DNA of 64,000 bases, from NCBI RefSeq assembly GCF_024979295.1, contig NZ_JANLCJ010000001.1, forward strand, positions 248,001 to 312,000, read 5' to 3'. Under the pieces are notes generated by a model. That model had not been told where the DNA came from. It searched no databases and worked only from the letters and a program-made list of their open reading frames with translations. A program made the position numbers and the translations under genes. This document shows positions 1 through 9,087 of this stretch, in pieces. Each line of letters opens with the position of its first letter. Within the stretch, counting starts at the first letter, position 1. The stretch is from Herbiconiux daphne. GTDB taxonomy: Bacteria > Actinomycetota > Actinomycetes > Actinomycetales > Microbacteriaceae.

Positions 1-306
1 CATGCGGTGCGCATTCGTCAGCAGTTCGGAGAGCGAGGCCTGGTCGCGCATCTGCCCGCCGGTCACTCCCATGGGCTCCGAGCCGCTGTCGGCGGCCAGG
101 TGGGCGAGAGCCAGATCGGCGTCGACCAACCGGTGCGGAGCCACGACGTGCGTCACCACGGGCAGTTGCGCGATGGGCACGCCGAGGTGGGTCTCGACGA
201 GTTCGCCGAGCGGCGAGAGGCCGTCGGCTCCAGGGGGCGCCTGATTCACCACGTCGGCCAGGAAGGCCCGGAAGGTGTCGACGAAATCCTGGGTGCGCTC
301 GTCCAC
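1..306 (-). CDS. 5' end of an unrecognised gene (3' part outside window)
   Basis: An open frame of 102 codons runs from a GTG at 306 to the window edge on the minus strand without a stop. GGAGGA lies about 8 bases before the GTG, which supports this start. The visible part is acidic, with no signal peptide or membrane segment, and reads like an alpha-helical N-terminal domain (begins VDERTQDFVDTFRAFLADVV). The catalytic or diagnostic part of the protein is outside the window, so no function is assigned. It is divergent from the GAF regulator that starts at about 464. Confidence 0.6.
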   Translation of the reverse strand, partial: MDERTQDFVDTFRAFLADVVNQAPPGADGLSPLGELVETHLGVPIAQLPVVTHVVAPHRLVDADLALAHLAADSGSEPMGVTGGQMRDQASLSELLTNAHRM

Positions 307-463
307 GGGCGGCTCCTCCGATCGGGCTGCCGCAAATCGACAGGTGTATTCCAGGCTATCCGCACGCCCATGGCATCGGAAGCGCCGGAGAGCGATACTG
401 GGATGGTGGCCGCCCCCGTTCTCGCGGCCCGCAGCCACGATCGACGATGATTGGCGGTTCCGC

Positions 464-1876
464 GTGACCAGTCCCTGGCTCGCTCTGCCCGACGTGGCGG
501 GGCGGCGCCCCCGGCGCGTCGTCGCCGAGAGCTGGGAACGCGCCCGCCGGCACTCGCTCGATCCGGAGCACGTGCTGCCGAACCTCGAGGTCGGCGAAGA
601 CGTGATCGCCGACTTCCGGCTCGCGCATCCGCTCGCGCCAGTGCTGCCCGTCATTCGCAAACTGCTCGTGCGCGACGCCGAGGGGTCGGGGCTGCTCGTG
701 GCCGTGGGCGACGAGATGGGCCGGCTGCTCTGGGTGGAGGGCGACAACGCCGCCAAGCGCCAGGCCGAGCAGATGCGCTTCGTCGAGGGCGCCGGGTGGT
801 CGGAGAGCCGGGTCGGCACGTCGGCGCCGGGCACCGCGCTCGAGCTCGATCACGGCATCCAGATCCACGACGCGGAGCACTTCAACCGACTCGTGCACGG
901 CTGGTCGTGCACGGCGGTGCCGGTGCACGACCCCGAGACACGGCGCATCCTGGGCGTGATCGACATCACCGGCGACGCTCGCGCGGTCGACCCGCACACG
1001 CTGCCCCTGATCGAGGCCACCGCGGCGGCGGCCGAGGCCGAGCTGATGGTGCTGCGCCTGCGGGCCCTGCGGGACGGGACGGGGTCGGGGTCGGGCGCGA
1101 GCACCGGTGCGGATGCCCGTGCTGGAGCTGGTGCGGGTGCTCGAGCCGGCGCTCGCGGCGGAGCCCGATCGGCGGCAGCCGCCGCCGACCCTCTCGTGCG
1201 CATCACCGGGTTCGCCCCCGCCCGCCGCCCGGCATCCGCCGGATCGGCGCCCCGAGCCCGGGCCCGCGTCTCGTCGATGCACGTGCTCGGCCGGGACACG
1301 GGTGAGCTGACCGCCCCGCGCACGGCGCCGGGGCCCGACGGCGAGGGTCGCGGTGTGGAGCTGAGCAGCCGCCACTCCGAGATCGTCACGCTTCTGGCAT
1401 GGCACCGCGAGGGCCTCTCGGCCGCTCGGCTGGCCGACCTGGTCTACGGCGACGACGCCGCCACGGTGACCCTGCGGGCCGAGATCGTGCGGTTGCGGCG
1501 CATCCTGCGGGCGAGCGGCACCGGCGTCGACCTCGAGTCGCGCCCCTACCGCCTCAGCGAACCGGTCGAGCTCGACGCCCACCACGTGATGTCGCTGCTC
1601 GATCGCGGTGCGCACCGGGTGGCGCTCGCGGCCTACCGCGGGCCCCTTCTGCCGGGCTCCGAGTCACCCGGCGTCGACGACATCCGGAGCTCCCTCCGCG
1701 TGCGCCTGCGCGAGGCCGTGCTCACCGATGCCGCCCTCGACGTGCTGCTCGACTACGCGTCGACCGAAGACGGCCTGGGCGATGCCGAGGTGTGGACCGC
1801 AGCCCTCCGGATGCTGCCACCGCGCTCACCCAAACGCGCCGGCATCGTGGCGCACCTCGAGCGGCTGAACCCCTGA
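464..1876 (+). CDS. GAF-domain transcriptional regulator
   Basis: About 470 residues. An N-terminal region ending in a GAF sensor domain (roughly residues 60-205, with GWSESRVGTSAPGTALELDH and ILGVIDITGD typical of AcoR-type GAF domains) is followed by a low-complexity Ala/Gly/Arg linker and a C-terminal winged-helix-like region (roughly 300-470, LRAEIVRLRRILRASG). There is no sigma54 AAA+ domain, so this is the actinobacterial GAF regulator form rather than a true AcoR. Such genes are commonly found near exaC-like aldehyde dehydrogenases, and one is encoded at 4365-5942 here, so regulation of alcohol/aldehyde use is a reasonable inference. The start is uncertain: GTG at 464 is the first start consistent with the domain, but it has no clear ribosome binding site. 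Confidence 0.75.
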   Translation: MTSPWLALPDVAGRRPRRVVAESWERARRHSLDPEHVLPNLEVGEDVIADFRLAHPLAPVLPVIRKLLVRDAEGSGLLVAVGDEMGRLLWVEGDNAAKRQAEQMRFVEGAGWSESRVGTSAPGTALELDHGIQIHDAEHFNRLVHGWSCTAVPVHDPETRRILGVIDITGDARAVDPHTLPLIEATAAAAEAELMVLRLRALRDGTGSGSGASTGADARAGAGAGARAGARGGARSAAAAADPLVRITGFAPARRPASAGSAPRARARVSSMHVLGRDTGELTAPRTAPGPDGEGRGVELSSRHSEIVTLLAWHREGLSAARLADLVYGDDAATVTLRAEIVRLRRILRASGTGVDLESRPYRLSEPVELDAHHVMSLLDRGAHRVALAAYRGPLLPGSESPGVDDIRSSLRVRLREAVLTDAALDVLLDYASTEDGLGDAEVWTAALRMLPPRSPKRAGIVAHLERLNP

Positions 1877-2001
1877 CGCCTCGAACCCCTGACGCCCGAA
1901 CCCCTGACGCGTCGCCCCTGACCTCCGAACTCCGGACGATCGGCACGCGCTGCCCGACGAACGATCGGGTGCCCGGATGCCGCCGAGCGCACGCTGGAGC
2001 A

Positions 2002-3240
2002 ATGACAACCAGCACCACCACCGCCGGCGGCGAGCCGGCCACCGGCTCACGTGCCGCCGTTCCCGTCTCGGCATCACCCACCAGTCCCGCCGGATCCGGG
2101 GGCCGCACCTCCTGGCTCGGCGTCGCGTCGCTCGGCCTCGGCGTCTTCGCCCTCGTGATGGCCGAGTTCCTCCCCGCGAGCCTGCTCTCGCGCATCGCGA
2201 CCGACCTGCGGGTCTCGGAGGGCGTGGCCGGGCAGTCGGTCACGGTCACGGCGATCGTCGCCGCCCTCGCCGGCCTGGCCCTACCGGTGCTTTTGCCGCG
2301 CATCGACCGCCGCCTCGTGATGCTCGGTCTCACGAGCCTCGCCATCCTCTCCGACCTGCTCGTGGCGCTCGCGCCCGACTACGCGGTGCTGCTCGTCGCG
2401 CGCATCCTGCTCGGGGTCGCGATCGGCGGCTTCTGGGCGCTCTCGCTCGGCATGACCGCGCAGCTCGTGCCCGCCGAGAAGCTCGGCCGTGCGATGACCG
2501 TGGTGAACATGGGGGTCTCGCTCGCCACTGTGGCGGCCATCCCTCTCGGCGCCTGGCTCGGCGAGCTGTGGGGATGGCGCTGGGTGTTCGCGCTCGCGGC
2601 CGGTGTGGGCGTGATCGCGCTCGTCGTGCAGCTCATCGTGCTGCCGTCGGTGGCGCCGAGCGGAGCGCCCGGGTTCCGCGCGCTCGGCACGACCCTGCAC
2701 TCGCGGGTCGTGCTGCTCGGGCTCGTCGCCATCGCCCTCATCGCGGGCGGTCACTTCAGCGGGTTCACCTACATCCGGCCGGCCGCGGAGTCGATCTCGC
2801 ACCTCGACGCCGGCGGGCTCGCCCTGCTGCTGCTCGTCTACGGCATCGCCGCGTTCTTCGGCAACCTGATCAGCGGTCCGCTGTTCGACCGTGCGCAGCG
2901 GGTGGCGGTGCTGGCGTTCCCGGTGGTGCTCGGAGCGGGCATGCTCGCCTTCGCAGCCAGTGGCGCGTCGCCGGTCGGCGTGTTCGCGGCCGTCGCCCTC
3001 TGGGGGCTCGCGTTCGGCGGGGTGCCGACCGTGCTGCAGACCTGGATGGCACGCGCCGAGCCCGACCGCCTCGAGAGCGTCGGCGGCCTGGTGGTGGCGG
3101 CGTTCCAGGTGGCGATCGCGGTGGGCGCGGTGGTGGGCGGAGTGCTCGTCGACTCGGTGGGGGTGCAGACCGCGCTGATCGCCGGTGGCCTGGCCGGCAT
3201 CGCCGGGGGAGTGCTGCTCGTCAGCATCCGGCGCCGCTGA
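2002..3240 (+). CDS. MFS transporter, DHA1 drug/arabinose efflux type
   Basis: 412 residues with twelve predictable hydrophobic segments after a Ser/Thr/Gly-rich cytoplasmic N-terminus. The stretch after the second helix (LPRIDRRLVMLGLT) has the arrangement of the MFS loop 2-3 motif, and the order of helices resembles the AraJ/YdhP/Cmr efflux branch, which exports sugars or drugs by proton antiport. The ATG at 2002 has CTGGAG just upstream. The gene stands alone between the GAF regulator and a convergent AraC regulator. The AraC protein could control it, but nothing in the sequence fixes the substrate. Confidence 0.85.
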   Translation: MTTSTTTAGGEPATGSRAAVPVSASPTSPAGSGGRTSWLGVASLGLGVFALVMAEFLPASLLSRIATDLRVSEGVAGQSVTVTAIVAALAGLALPVLLPRIDRRLVMLGLTSLAILSDLLVALAPDYAVLLVARILLGVAIGGFWALSLGMTAQLVPAEKLGRAMTVVNMGVSLATVAAIPLGAWLGELWGWRWVFALAAGVGVIALVVQLIVLPSVAPSGAPGFRALGTTLHSRVVLLGLVAIALIAGGHFSGFTYIRPAAESISHLDAGGLALLLLVYGIAAFFGNLISGPLFDRAQRVAVLAFPVVLGAGMLAFAASGASPVGVFAAVALWGLAFGGVPTVLQTWMARAEPDRLESVGGLVVAAFQVAIAVGAVVGGVLVDSVGVQTALIAGGLAGIAGGVLLVSIRRR

Positions 3241-3259
3241 GGGCGACGGGCGTTCCTTT

Positions 3260-3318
3260 CGGGAGGAGCTGAGCGCGAACGACGCGCCCTGGGGCGCGAA
3301 CGACGTGAGCTCCTCCCG
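3260..3318. terminator. Long inverted repeat between convergent genes
   Basis: Perfect 11-base arms CGGGAGGAGCT (3260-3270) and AGCTCCTCCCG (3308-3318) enclose two direct copies of GCGCGAACGACG. The repeat lies between the stops of the MFS gene (3240) and the convergent AraC gene (3338). A bidirectional terminator is the simplest reading. There is no U-tract, so this is a structural inference. Confidence 0.5.
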
Positions 3319-3337
3319 ATCGTGCGCAACCCCCCGC

Positions 3338-4246
3338 CTAGAAGGGCGCGAGACCAGCGGCGGTGGTGCCGGCCGTGCCGGCGGTGGCGCCGACGGCACC
3401 GGATGCCGCATCCCGCCACGCCGTGGGCGAAGCCCCCGCGAAGCGGCGGAAGGCCCGGCTGAACGCGACGTCCGACCCGTAGCCCAGCGTCGCGGCGGTC
3501 TGCGACACGCTCAGCCCGTCGCGCCCGAGCAGCTCTTTCGCCCGCTCCATGCGCAGCCGCGCGAGGTACTTCAACGGGGGATCGCCGACGGTCTCACGGA
3601 ACCGCTCGGCGAAGATCGACCGCGACGACTGCGCCACGCGGGCGAGGCCGGCGACGGTCCACGGCTCGCTCGGGGCGGAGTGCATCGCCTCGAGGGCGAG
3701 CGCGATGTGCGGATCACGCAGCGAGATGAGCCAGTTCGACGAGTTCGCGGCGCAGCCCTGTTCGATCCAGGTGCGGATGGCGGCGGCGGCCACCACGTTC
3801 GCGAGGCCCGTCACCACCATGGCCGATCCGGGCCGGCCGGCCGACTGCTCGTCGCGCATGCCGTCGAGCAGGGCGGCGACCAGGGGCTCGCGCAACACGA
3901 AGCAGCAGGCCACCAGCAGGTGGGGAAGCTGCCGCTCGATCGCCGAGTCCGCCGACGAGTCGAGCACCATCGCCCCGCTGAACAGCTCGGCGTCGTCGAG
4001 GGCGGTCACGGTATGGGCGCCGCCACGTGGCAGCAGCAGAAAGTCTCCGGCGGCGATCGTCGCCACCTCGCCGTCGCGGCTCACCGTCGCCCGACCGCGG
4101 CCGAGGTGGTGGAACATCACGGTGCCGCCGTCGAAGCTCGCGCGCGAACCCTGGGGCAGGTCGGCCGACTGCATGCCGGTCACGGTGAAGTGCAGCCGGG
4201 CGATGAGTTCGCTGAGCGGGTCTCGCCGTGTGCCGAGGGGTGTCAT
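3338..4246 (-). CDS. AraC family transcriptional regulator with cupin domain
   Basis: 302 residues. The N-terminal half is a cupin-like ligand domain (FDGGTVMFHHLGRGRATV, FLLLPRGGAHTVTAL). The C-terminal 100 residues carry the two helix-turn-helix units of AraC proteins (LKYLARLRMERAKELL and VSQTAATLGYGSDVAFSRAF), followed by the conserved FRRFAGASPTAWR end. The ATG at 4246 is chosen because residues upstream do not fit the family; it lacks a clear ribosome binding site and may be leaderless. It is divergent from the aldehyde dehydrogenase gene (119 bases between starts), so control of that operon is plausible, as is control of the convergent MFS gene. Confidence 0.85.
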   Translation of the reverse strand: MTPLGTRRDPLSELIARLHFTVTGMQSADLPQGSRASFDGGTVMFHHLGRGRATVSRDGEVATIAAGDFLLLPRGGAHTVTALDDAELFSGAMVLDSSADSAIERQLPHLLVACCFVLREPLVAALLDGMRDEQSAGRPGSAMVVTGLANVVAAAAIRTWIEQGCAANSSNWLISLRDPHIALALEAMHSAPSEPWTVAGLARVAQSSRSIFAERFRETVGDPPLKYLARLRMERAKELLGRDGLSVSQTAATLGYGSDVAFSRAFRRFAGASPTAWRDAASGAVGATAGTAGTTAAGLAPF

Positions 4247-4364
4247 GAGAAAGAGAAGCGCCGGCGGCGCCGGGTCATTCCCGTGGGCGTGCGGCCGCAA
4301 CCGGATGCAACCTGCCGCGGCGTAGGGTCGCGGCATCCGACACCGTCGTCGACAAGGAGCAGCA

Positions 4365-5942
4365 ATGACACTCATCGATCGCCCGGACACCGAGGCGCAG
4401 GCACCCGCCGCGCCCTCGTCCACCGTCTACGCGAACCCCGGAACCCCGGATGCGGTGGTGACCTTCCGCAGCCGCTACGACAACTACATCGGCGGCGAAT
4501 ACGTGCCGCCGGCCAACGGGCAGTACTTCCAGAACCCCACCCCCATCACCGGCAAGGTGTTCACCGAGATCGCGCGTGGTACCGCGCCCGACGTCGACCG
4601 GGCCGTCGAGGCCGGCTGGAAGGCGTTCGACGCCTGGGGCAAGACGAGCGTCGCCGAGCGCGCCGTGATCCTCAACAAGATCGCCGACCGCATGGAGGCG
4701 AACCTCGAACTGCTCGCCGTGGCCGAGACCTGGGAGAACGGCAAGCCGGTGCGCGAGACGCTCGCGGCCGACATCCCGCTCGCCATCGATCACTTCCGCT
4801 ACTTCGCGGGGTGCATCCGTGCGCAGGAGGGCGGCATCTCCGAGCTCGATCACGACACGGTGGCCTACCACTTCCACGAGCCGCTCGGGGTCGTGGGGCA
4901 GATCATCCCGTGGAACTTCCCCATCCTCATGGCGACGTGGAAGCTGGCGCCGGCGCTCGCCGCGGGCAACTGCGTCGTGCTGAAGCCGGCCGAGCAGACG
5001 CCTGCGTCGATCCACGTGTGGCTCGACCTGATCAAAGACCTGCTGCCGGCCGGGGTGCTCAACATCGTGAACGGGTTCGGCATCGAGGCGGGGGCGCCAT
5101 TGGCGTCGCATCCGAAGATCCGCAAGATCGCGTTCACCGGCGAGACCACCACGGGCCGCCTTATCATGCAATATGCGAGTGAGAACCTCATTCCCGTGAC
5201 GCTCGAGCTCGGCGGCAAGAGCCCGAACGTGTTCTTCGCGGATGTCGCCGACGAGAAGGACTCGTTCTACGACAAGGCGCTCGAGGGCTTCACCTTCTTC
5301 GCCCTCAACCAGGGCGAGGTGTGCACGTGCCCGTCGCGGGCGCTCGTGCAGCGCTCGATCTACGACGGCTTCGTGGCCGACGGCCTCGACAGGGTGGCGA
5401 AGGTGAAGCAGGGCAACCCGCTCGACACCTCCACCATGATCGGGGCGCAGGCGTCGAACGACCAGCTCGAGAAGATCTTGAGCTACATGGACATCGGCAA
5501 ACAAGAGGGCGCCAAGCTGCTCACGGGCGGCGAGCGGGCTGATCTCGGCGGCGAGCTCAGCGGCGGCTACTACGTGCAGCCGACGGTGTTCGAGGGCAAG
5601 AACTCGATGCGCATCTTCCAGGAGGAGATTTTCGGGCCGGTGCTCGCGCTCACGAGCTTCGACGACTACGACGACGCCATCTCCATCGCCAACGACACCC
5701 TCTACGGGCTCGGCGCCGGCGTGTGGTCGCGTTCCGGTTCGCAGCTCTACCGCGCGGGCCGGGCCATCCAGGCCGGGCGGGTGTGGTCGAACACCTACCA
5801 CCAGTACCCGGCGCACGCGGCCTTCGGCGGCTACAAGCAGTCGGGTATCGGGCGGGAGAACCACCGCATGATGCTCGACCACTACCAGCAGACGAAGAAC
5901 CTGCTCGTCTCCTACGCCGACGGGCCGATGGGCTTTTTCTGA
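4365..5942 (+). CDS. NAD-dependent aldehyde dehydrogenase (ExaC/AldB type)
   Basis: 525 residues, full length for the family. The catalytic Cys is at about residue 320 (NQGEVCTC) and the general-base Glu at about 281 (LELGGKSPN), the normal 39-residue spacing. The cofactor segment [20 protein letters not shown] is typical of class 3-like bacterial acetaldehyde/propionaldehyde dehydrogenases. The reaction would be oxidation of a short-chain aldehyde to the acid with NAD. AAGGAG sits 8 bases before the ATG. The stop overlaps the start of the DUF779 gene (TGATG), so the two form an operon. This ALDH-DUF779 pairing is widespread in bacteria that use ethanol or other alcohols. Confidence 0.95.
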   Translation: MTLIDRPDTEAQAPAAPSSTVYANPGTPDAVVTFRSRYDNYIGGEYVPPANGQYFQNPTPITGKVFTEIARGTAPDVDRAVEAGWKAFDAWGKTSVAERAVILNKIADRMEANLELLAVAETWENGKPVRETLAADIPLAIDHFRYFAGCIRAQEGGISELDHDTVAYHFHEPLGVVGQIIPWNFPILMATWKLAPALAAGNCVVLKPAEQTPASIHVWLDLIKDLLPAGVLNIVNGFGIEAGAPLASHPKIRKIAFTGETTTGRLIMQYASENLIPVTLELGGKSPNVFFADVADEKDSFYDKALEGFTFFALNQGEVCTCPSRALVQRSIYDGFVADGLDRVAKVKQGNPLDTSTMIGAQASNDQLEKILSYMDIGKQEGAKLLTGGERADLGGELSGGYYVQPTVFEGKNSMRIFQEEIFGPVLALTSFDDYDDAISIANDTLYGLGAGVWSRSGSQLYRAGRAIQAGRVWSNTYHQYPAHAAFGGYKQSGIGRENHRMMLDHYQQTKNLLVSYADGPMGFF

Positions 5943-6355
5943 TGCCCGAGACCCCCGAGGCGTTCTCGCGGGTCGATGTGACGGATGCCGCAGCAGCCAT
6001 GCTGCGGCATCTCGCCACGACCCACGGGCAGCTCATGTTCCACCAGTCGGGCGGCTGCTGCGACGGCTCGTCGCCGATGTGCTTTCCGGTCGGCATGTTC
6101 CGGGTCGGTGCCTCCGACATCCTGCTCGACACGTTGCACGTCGACGGAATCCACCCGGTCGAGGTCTACATGTCGCGATCGCAGTTCGAGTACTGGAAGT
6201 ACACGCACCTCACCATCGACCTCGTCGACGGCCGCGGCAGCGGCTTCTCGATCGAGGCGCCCGAGGGCAAGCGCTTCATGATCCGCTCGCGCATGCTCGA
6301 TGACAGCGAACTCGAAGCTTTCGGACTCGCGACTCACGGCGCCGTCGCCCCGTAA
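5942..6355 (+). CDS. DUF779 protein
   Basis: 137 residues starting at the ATG that overlaps the dehydrogenase stop. The DUF779 hallmarks are present: QSGGCCDGSSPMCFP near residue 40, VEVYMSRSQFEYWKYTHL in the middle, and a C-terminal segment rich in S/R (GKRFMIRSRMLDD). The paired cysteines suggest metal binding or redox sensitivity, but the biochemical role of the family is not established. Translational coupling to the aldehyde dehydrogenase argues for a role in the same pathway. Confidence 0.9.
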   Translation: MPETPEAFSRVDVTDAAAAMLRHLATTHGQLMFHQSGGCCDGSSPMCFPVGMFRVGASDILLDTLHVDGIHPVEVYMSRSQFEYWKYTHLTIDLVDGRGSGFSIEAPEGKRFMIRSRMLDDSELEAFGLATHGAVAP

Positions 6356-6384
6356 TCCGGGCGTCCGGTGGTTACCCTGGGGTC

Positions 6385-7053
6385 ATGTCGACGCTCAGGC
6401 ATCCGGTGGGTCCCCAGCCCAAGAAGGTCTACTGGCGACGACGGCTCGTGTTGGGCTTCGTGCTCGTGGCCATCATCGCGATCGTCGTGCTCATCATCGT
6501 GCGCCCGGGTTCCGGCGCGGGGGCGGGCGCCGACGCGTCGGTCGCCACCTCGTCGCCCGCTGCGGGCGACACCGCACCCGCCACCACGGCGGCGCCGGCC
6601 ACGCCCGGTGCCGTGGATTCGGGCTCTGACACCCCGGCCGGCGAGGTGGCCGCGTGTGCGGCGGGCAACATCTCGGTGGTGCCGGTGACGGATGCCGCCA
6701 CCTACGAGCCCGGCGTGAACCCCCAGCTCTCGTTCACCATCACCAACACCGGTTCCGAGGCCTGCAAGATCAACGCCGGCACGTCGCAGCAGATCTACAC
6801 CATCACGAGCGGGGAGGAGACCTACTGGGTCTCGACCGACTGCCAGACCGATCCCTCCGACACCCAGGCCGTGCTCGAGCCGGGCGTGGGCGTCTCGTCG
6901 ACACCGTTCAGCTGGGACCGCACCCGCTCGTCGGCCGAGACCTGCACCGCCACCGATCGGCCCCAGGTGCCGGCTGCCGGTGCCTCCTACCACCTCAACG
7001 TGCGGGTCGCGGGCATCGACTCCGCCGAGACGCAGCAGTTCATCCTCAACTGA
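6385..7053 (+). CDS. Membrane-anchored DUF4232-like protein
   Basis: 222 residues. A short basic cytoplasmic tail is followed by one strong transmembrane helix (residues about 24-40) and an Ala/Gly/Thr-rich linker. The extracellular domain of about 150 residues has two pairs of cysteines and the pattern NPQLSFTITNTGSEACKI, which is characteristic of DUF4232 actinobacterial cell-surface domains. Function is unknown. It is the last chromosomal gene before the first integrated element, and its stop lies 24 bases from the end of the element's integrase gene. Confidence 0.75.
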   Translation: MSTLRHPVGPQPKKVYWRRRLVLGFVLVAIIAIVVLIIVRPGSGAGAGADASVATSSPAAGDTAPATTAAPATPGAVDSGSDTPAGEVAACAAGNISVVPVTDAATYEPGVNPQLSFTITNTGSEACKINAGTSQQIYTITSGEETYWVSTDCQTDPSDTQAVLEPGVGVSSTPFSWDRTRSSAETCTATDRPQVPAAGASYHLNVRVAGIDSAETQQFILN

Positions 7054-7077
7054 CCGTATGGGTCTTCTGCCCACTGT

Positions 7078-8205
7078 TTACTTGGGCGCAGTCCGCAAAC
7101 GGTCCGCAGAAGCTTTCAGCGTCTCCCTCATGATGGCGTTCGCGGCCTTCCGGGTACGGTCTTCTGCGGACGGCCACAGGTGGCTATACGTGTTCAGCGT
7201 GATGCTCGGCGACGAGTGGCCTAGGGCTCGCTGAACCGTGACGACATCGCACCCGGCTGCGATGAGCCCGGACGCGTAGAAGTGTCGGAGGCTGTGCAGC
7301 GTGAAGGCCGACCACTTCGCCGCGGTGGCCGTCTTCTTCCACATCGACAAGATGCGGTCATAGAGCGGCGGCTGATGTCCGGAACCGCGGAACAACCATC
7401 CCTCAGGGCCAACAGTCCCGTGCTCCGCGATGTGCGCGCTGATGGCTGCGAGTAAGTCATCGGCCGCGAAGATCGTACGCTCCGACCCATGCTTCGGGGG
7501 AGTCGTGGTAACGACCACACCTGGTGCACGCGTGACCTGCCGCGTGACCGTGATGGTGCGGCCGAGGAAGTCGATATCACCCACTTGCAGACCTTGCGCC
7601 TCACCGACACGGAGCCCCGCGAAAGCGCACACCTTAAGCAGCGTCTCGAACCAGCCTTCAGCGTTATCTACCAAGGTGGACACTTGCGCCGGCGTCGGGA
7701 TCTCCATCGCCACGGCTGCTCGCCGCAGACGAGGGAGCACAACGCCATCAAGCGGGTCGAAGGTCAACGCCCGGTCACGGATGGCTGCACGTAGGACGGT
7801 GCGTACGTTGCTGACCCGGGTACGGATCGTGGAGGGCTGCAACCCTGCGGTCTGCATCGACTTCACCCACGCCTCGCCGTGAGACCTCCGAAGCTTCCTG
7901 AACTCGACCGTGCGGAACGTGCACCCGTTCATCGCCGTATTCATCGCAGGCACCGTTGATGCAGCCCAGATTTGGCGGGGTGACCAATCGTCGTAGAACG
8001 ACGCAAGCGTCTGCCTGCTGTCACGCGGGTCGACGTGTGTACCAGCAACGAGCGCTGCAGTAACCGTATTGAGCCAGTGCTGTGCGCTGTTCTCTAAGTC
8101 GCGCGGGTTGTCCTTATACCTGAAGTGGCGGGAGTGTTCCTTGCCGTCGTGGTCGCGGTACCGGGCCCGCCAGACGCCGTTAGGCCTCTTTTGAATGCTC
8201 GACAT
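7078..8205 (-). CDS. int: Tyrosine-type site-specific integrase (left end)
   Basis: 375 residues. The order is an AP2-like N-terminal DNA-binding region (KRPNGVWRARYRDHDGKEHS), a core-binding domain, and a catalytic domain with Arg in GLRVGEAQG, the HxxR box HSLRHFYASG, GHSSPSIT and the nucleophile Tyr in TLNTYSHLW. All catalytic residues are present, so it is probably active. CAGGAGA lies 5 bases before the ATG at 8205. The start overlaps the 3' end of the repressor gene (stop at 8180), so the two are co-transcribed. Role: integration and, with the small HTH protein at 8900, excision. Confidence 0.93.
   Translation of the reverse strand: MSSIQKRPNGVWRARYRDHDGKEHSRHFRYKDNPRDLENSAQHWLNTVTAALVAGTHVDPRDSRQTLASFYDDWSPRQIWAASTVPAMNTAMNGCTFRTVEFRKLRRSHGEAWVKSMQTAGLQPSTIRTRVSNVRTVLRAAIRDRALTFDPLDGVVLPRLRRAAVAMEIPTPAQVSTLVDNAEGWFETLLKVCAFAGLRVGEAQGLQVGDIDFLGRTITVTRQVTRAPGVVVTTTPPKHGSERTIFAADDLLAAISAHIAEHGTVGPEGWLFRGSGHQPPLYDRILSMWKKTATAAKWSAFTLHSLRHFYASGLIAAGCDVVTVQRALGHSSPSITLNTYSHLWPSAEDRTRKAANAIMRETLKASADRLRTAPK
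7090..7113 (+). repeat. Left-end paired GTCCGCA repeat (putative integrase arm site)
   Basis: Reads AGTCCGCA, three bases, GGTCCGCA, then AGAAGC-type sequence, so two copies of GTCCGCA lie 11 bases apart. The same arrangement in the same orientation is found at 23486-23509. A further inverted copy (TGCGGAC) is at 7165-7171. The site overlaps the 3' end of the integrase gene, a usual place for arm-type binding sites. Confidence 0.45.
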
Positions 8206-8797
8206 GGCTCTCCTGTAATTCAACGGGCAGCATGGTCCTTGCTAGGTGCGCAACCAGGTCGATCACAGCGTCGATTTGTCCGGGGAAGGCCATAACCTCC
8301 GGATAGACCCGGGCCATCAGCAACTCAAGGCTGTCCTGAGTCATGCGCTGCTTCAGCCAGTCGAAGAACTCATCAAACGAGCTCAGATCGCCGACGACGG
8401 GATCTTTCACGAGGTGGACTAGGTGCGGATACTCATGAAGCAGGTCCCGAACTTCGAGCGCGGAATTGATCAACTGCACGATCGGACCGCGCGCGTCGTC
8501 CGTGACCGCTGAAAGCTTGCGTTGGGCAAGCACAAGCTCCGACTCAGGGGTTCGTGCGATCCCGAGCAGCTGATTCATGCCAACGTCCAGGATGTCGGCC
8601 ATCACTACGGCCTCCGAAAGGCGCACGGGACGCTTGCCCTGTTCAATGCGAGACACGGCGGAGGCATCCATAACGACTCCTCGCTCACTCAGCCGGTCCG
8701 CGAAGGCGCGCTGGCTCAGGTTCCTCGCATCACGAATTGTTGCCAGCGCTCTACCGAAGTTCGAGTCAATGGACGGAGCCGGGAAGGATTGTTGCAT
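8180..8797 (-). CDS. XRE-family phage repressor
   Basis: 205 residues. The helix-turn-helix of the XRE/Cro family is at residues 20-75 (NLSQRAFADRLSERGV, ASAVSRIEQGKRPVRLSEA). A helical C-terminal domain without a recognisable LexA-type Ser-Lys autoprotease pair follows. It faces away from the excisionase-like gene, and the 100-base gap between them carries a strong rightward promoter and several GCAAC/GTTGC motifs that could be its operators. It is most likely the immunity repressor. Its 3' end overlaps the integrase start by 26 bases. Confidence 0.85.
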   Translation of the reverse strand: MQQSFPAPSIDSNFGRALATIRDARNLSQRAFADRLSERGVVMDASAVSRIEQGKRPVRLSEAVVMADILDVGMNQLLGIARTPESELVLAQRKLSAVTDDARGPIVQLINSALEVRDLLHEYPHLVHLVKDPVVGDLSSFDEFFDWLKQRMTQDSLELLMARVYPEVMAFPGQIDAVIDLVAHLARTMLPVELQESHVEHSKEA

Positions 8798-8814
8798 ACA
8801 TGCATCGTAATGCG

Positions 8815-8843
8815 TTGACAGCAATTGTGGAAGCGTGTATAAC
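8815..8843 (+). promoter_or_regulatory. Rightward phage promoter with candidate operators
   Basis: A consensus -35 TTGACA (8815-8820) and -10 TATAAC (8838-8843) are separated by exactly 17 bases. It would drive the excisionase-like gene at 8900. Related GTTGC/GCAAC half sites occur around it: TTGTTGCAT at the repressor start, GTTGCAGCAAC at about 8854, and CGCAACAATCG just before 8890. They are plausible repressor operators. Confidence 0.7.
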
Positions 8844-8899
8844 GGTGATTGCAGTTGCAGCAACATGTAGTGATAACCGCAACAATCGATTGGAGACTC

Positions 8900-9082
8900 G
8901 TGACTAGCACGTTGAAAACCCTCGGCGAGACCGCCGAGTGGATGCGAAAGACCGAAGCACAGCTTCGATGGATGATCCACCAGGGGACGGCGCCCAAATC
9001 GGCTCTCATCGGCGGTCGGCGCATGTTTCGCGAGAGCGATTGTGAAGCATGGCTCGCCGCTCAATTCGATAGGGCCGGCTAG
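8900..9082 (+). CDS. Excisionase-like helix-turn-helix protein
   Basis: 60 residues from a GTG at 8900, preceded by TGGAGA at good spacing. The protein matches the small MerR/AlpA-like fold of phage excisionases: ETAEWMRKTEAQLRWMIHQG for the recognition helices and IGGRRMFRESDCEAWLAAQF for the wing and last helix. It is the first gene of the rightward early operon and diverges from the repressor/integrase pair, the usual Xis position. Confidence 0.75.
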   Translation: MTSTLKTLGETAEWMRKTEAQLRWMIHQGTAPKSALIGGRRMFRESDCEAWLAAQFDRAG

Positions 9083-9087
9083 ACGCC

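Noticed and set aside
356..1615. 419-codon minus-strand frame opposite the GAF regulator
   Set aside because: Composition is Arg/His/Gly-rich shadow sequence without domains; the plus frame has clear GAF motifs.
1878..1925. Short repeats of CCCCTGACGC after the GAF gene
   Set aside because: Three to four copies of a 10-12 base simple repeat; no structure or gene association beyond a possible slippage tract.
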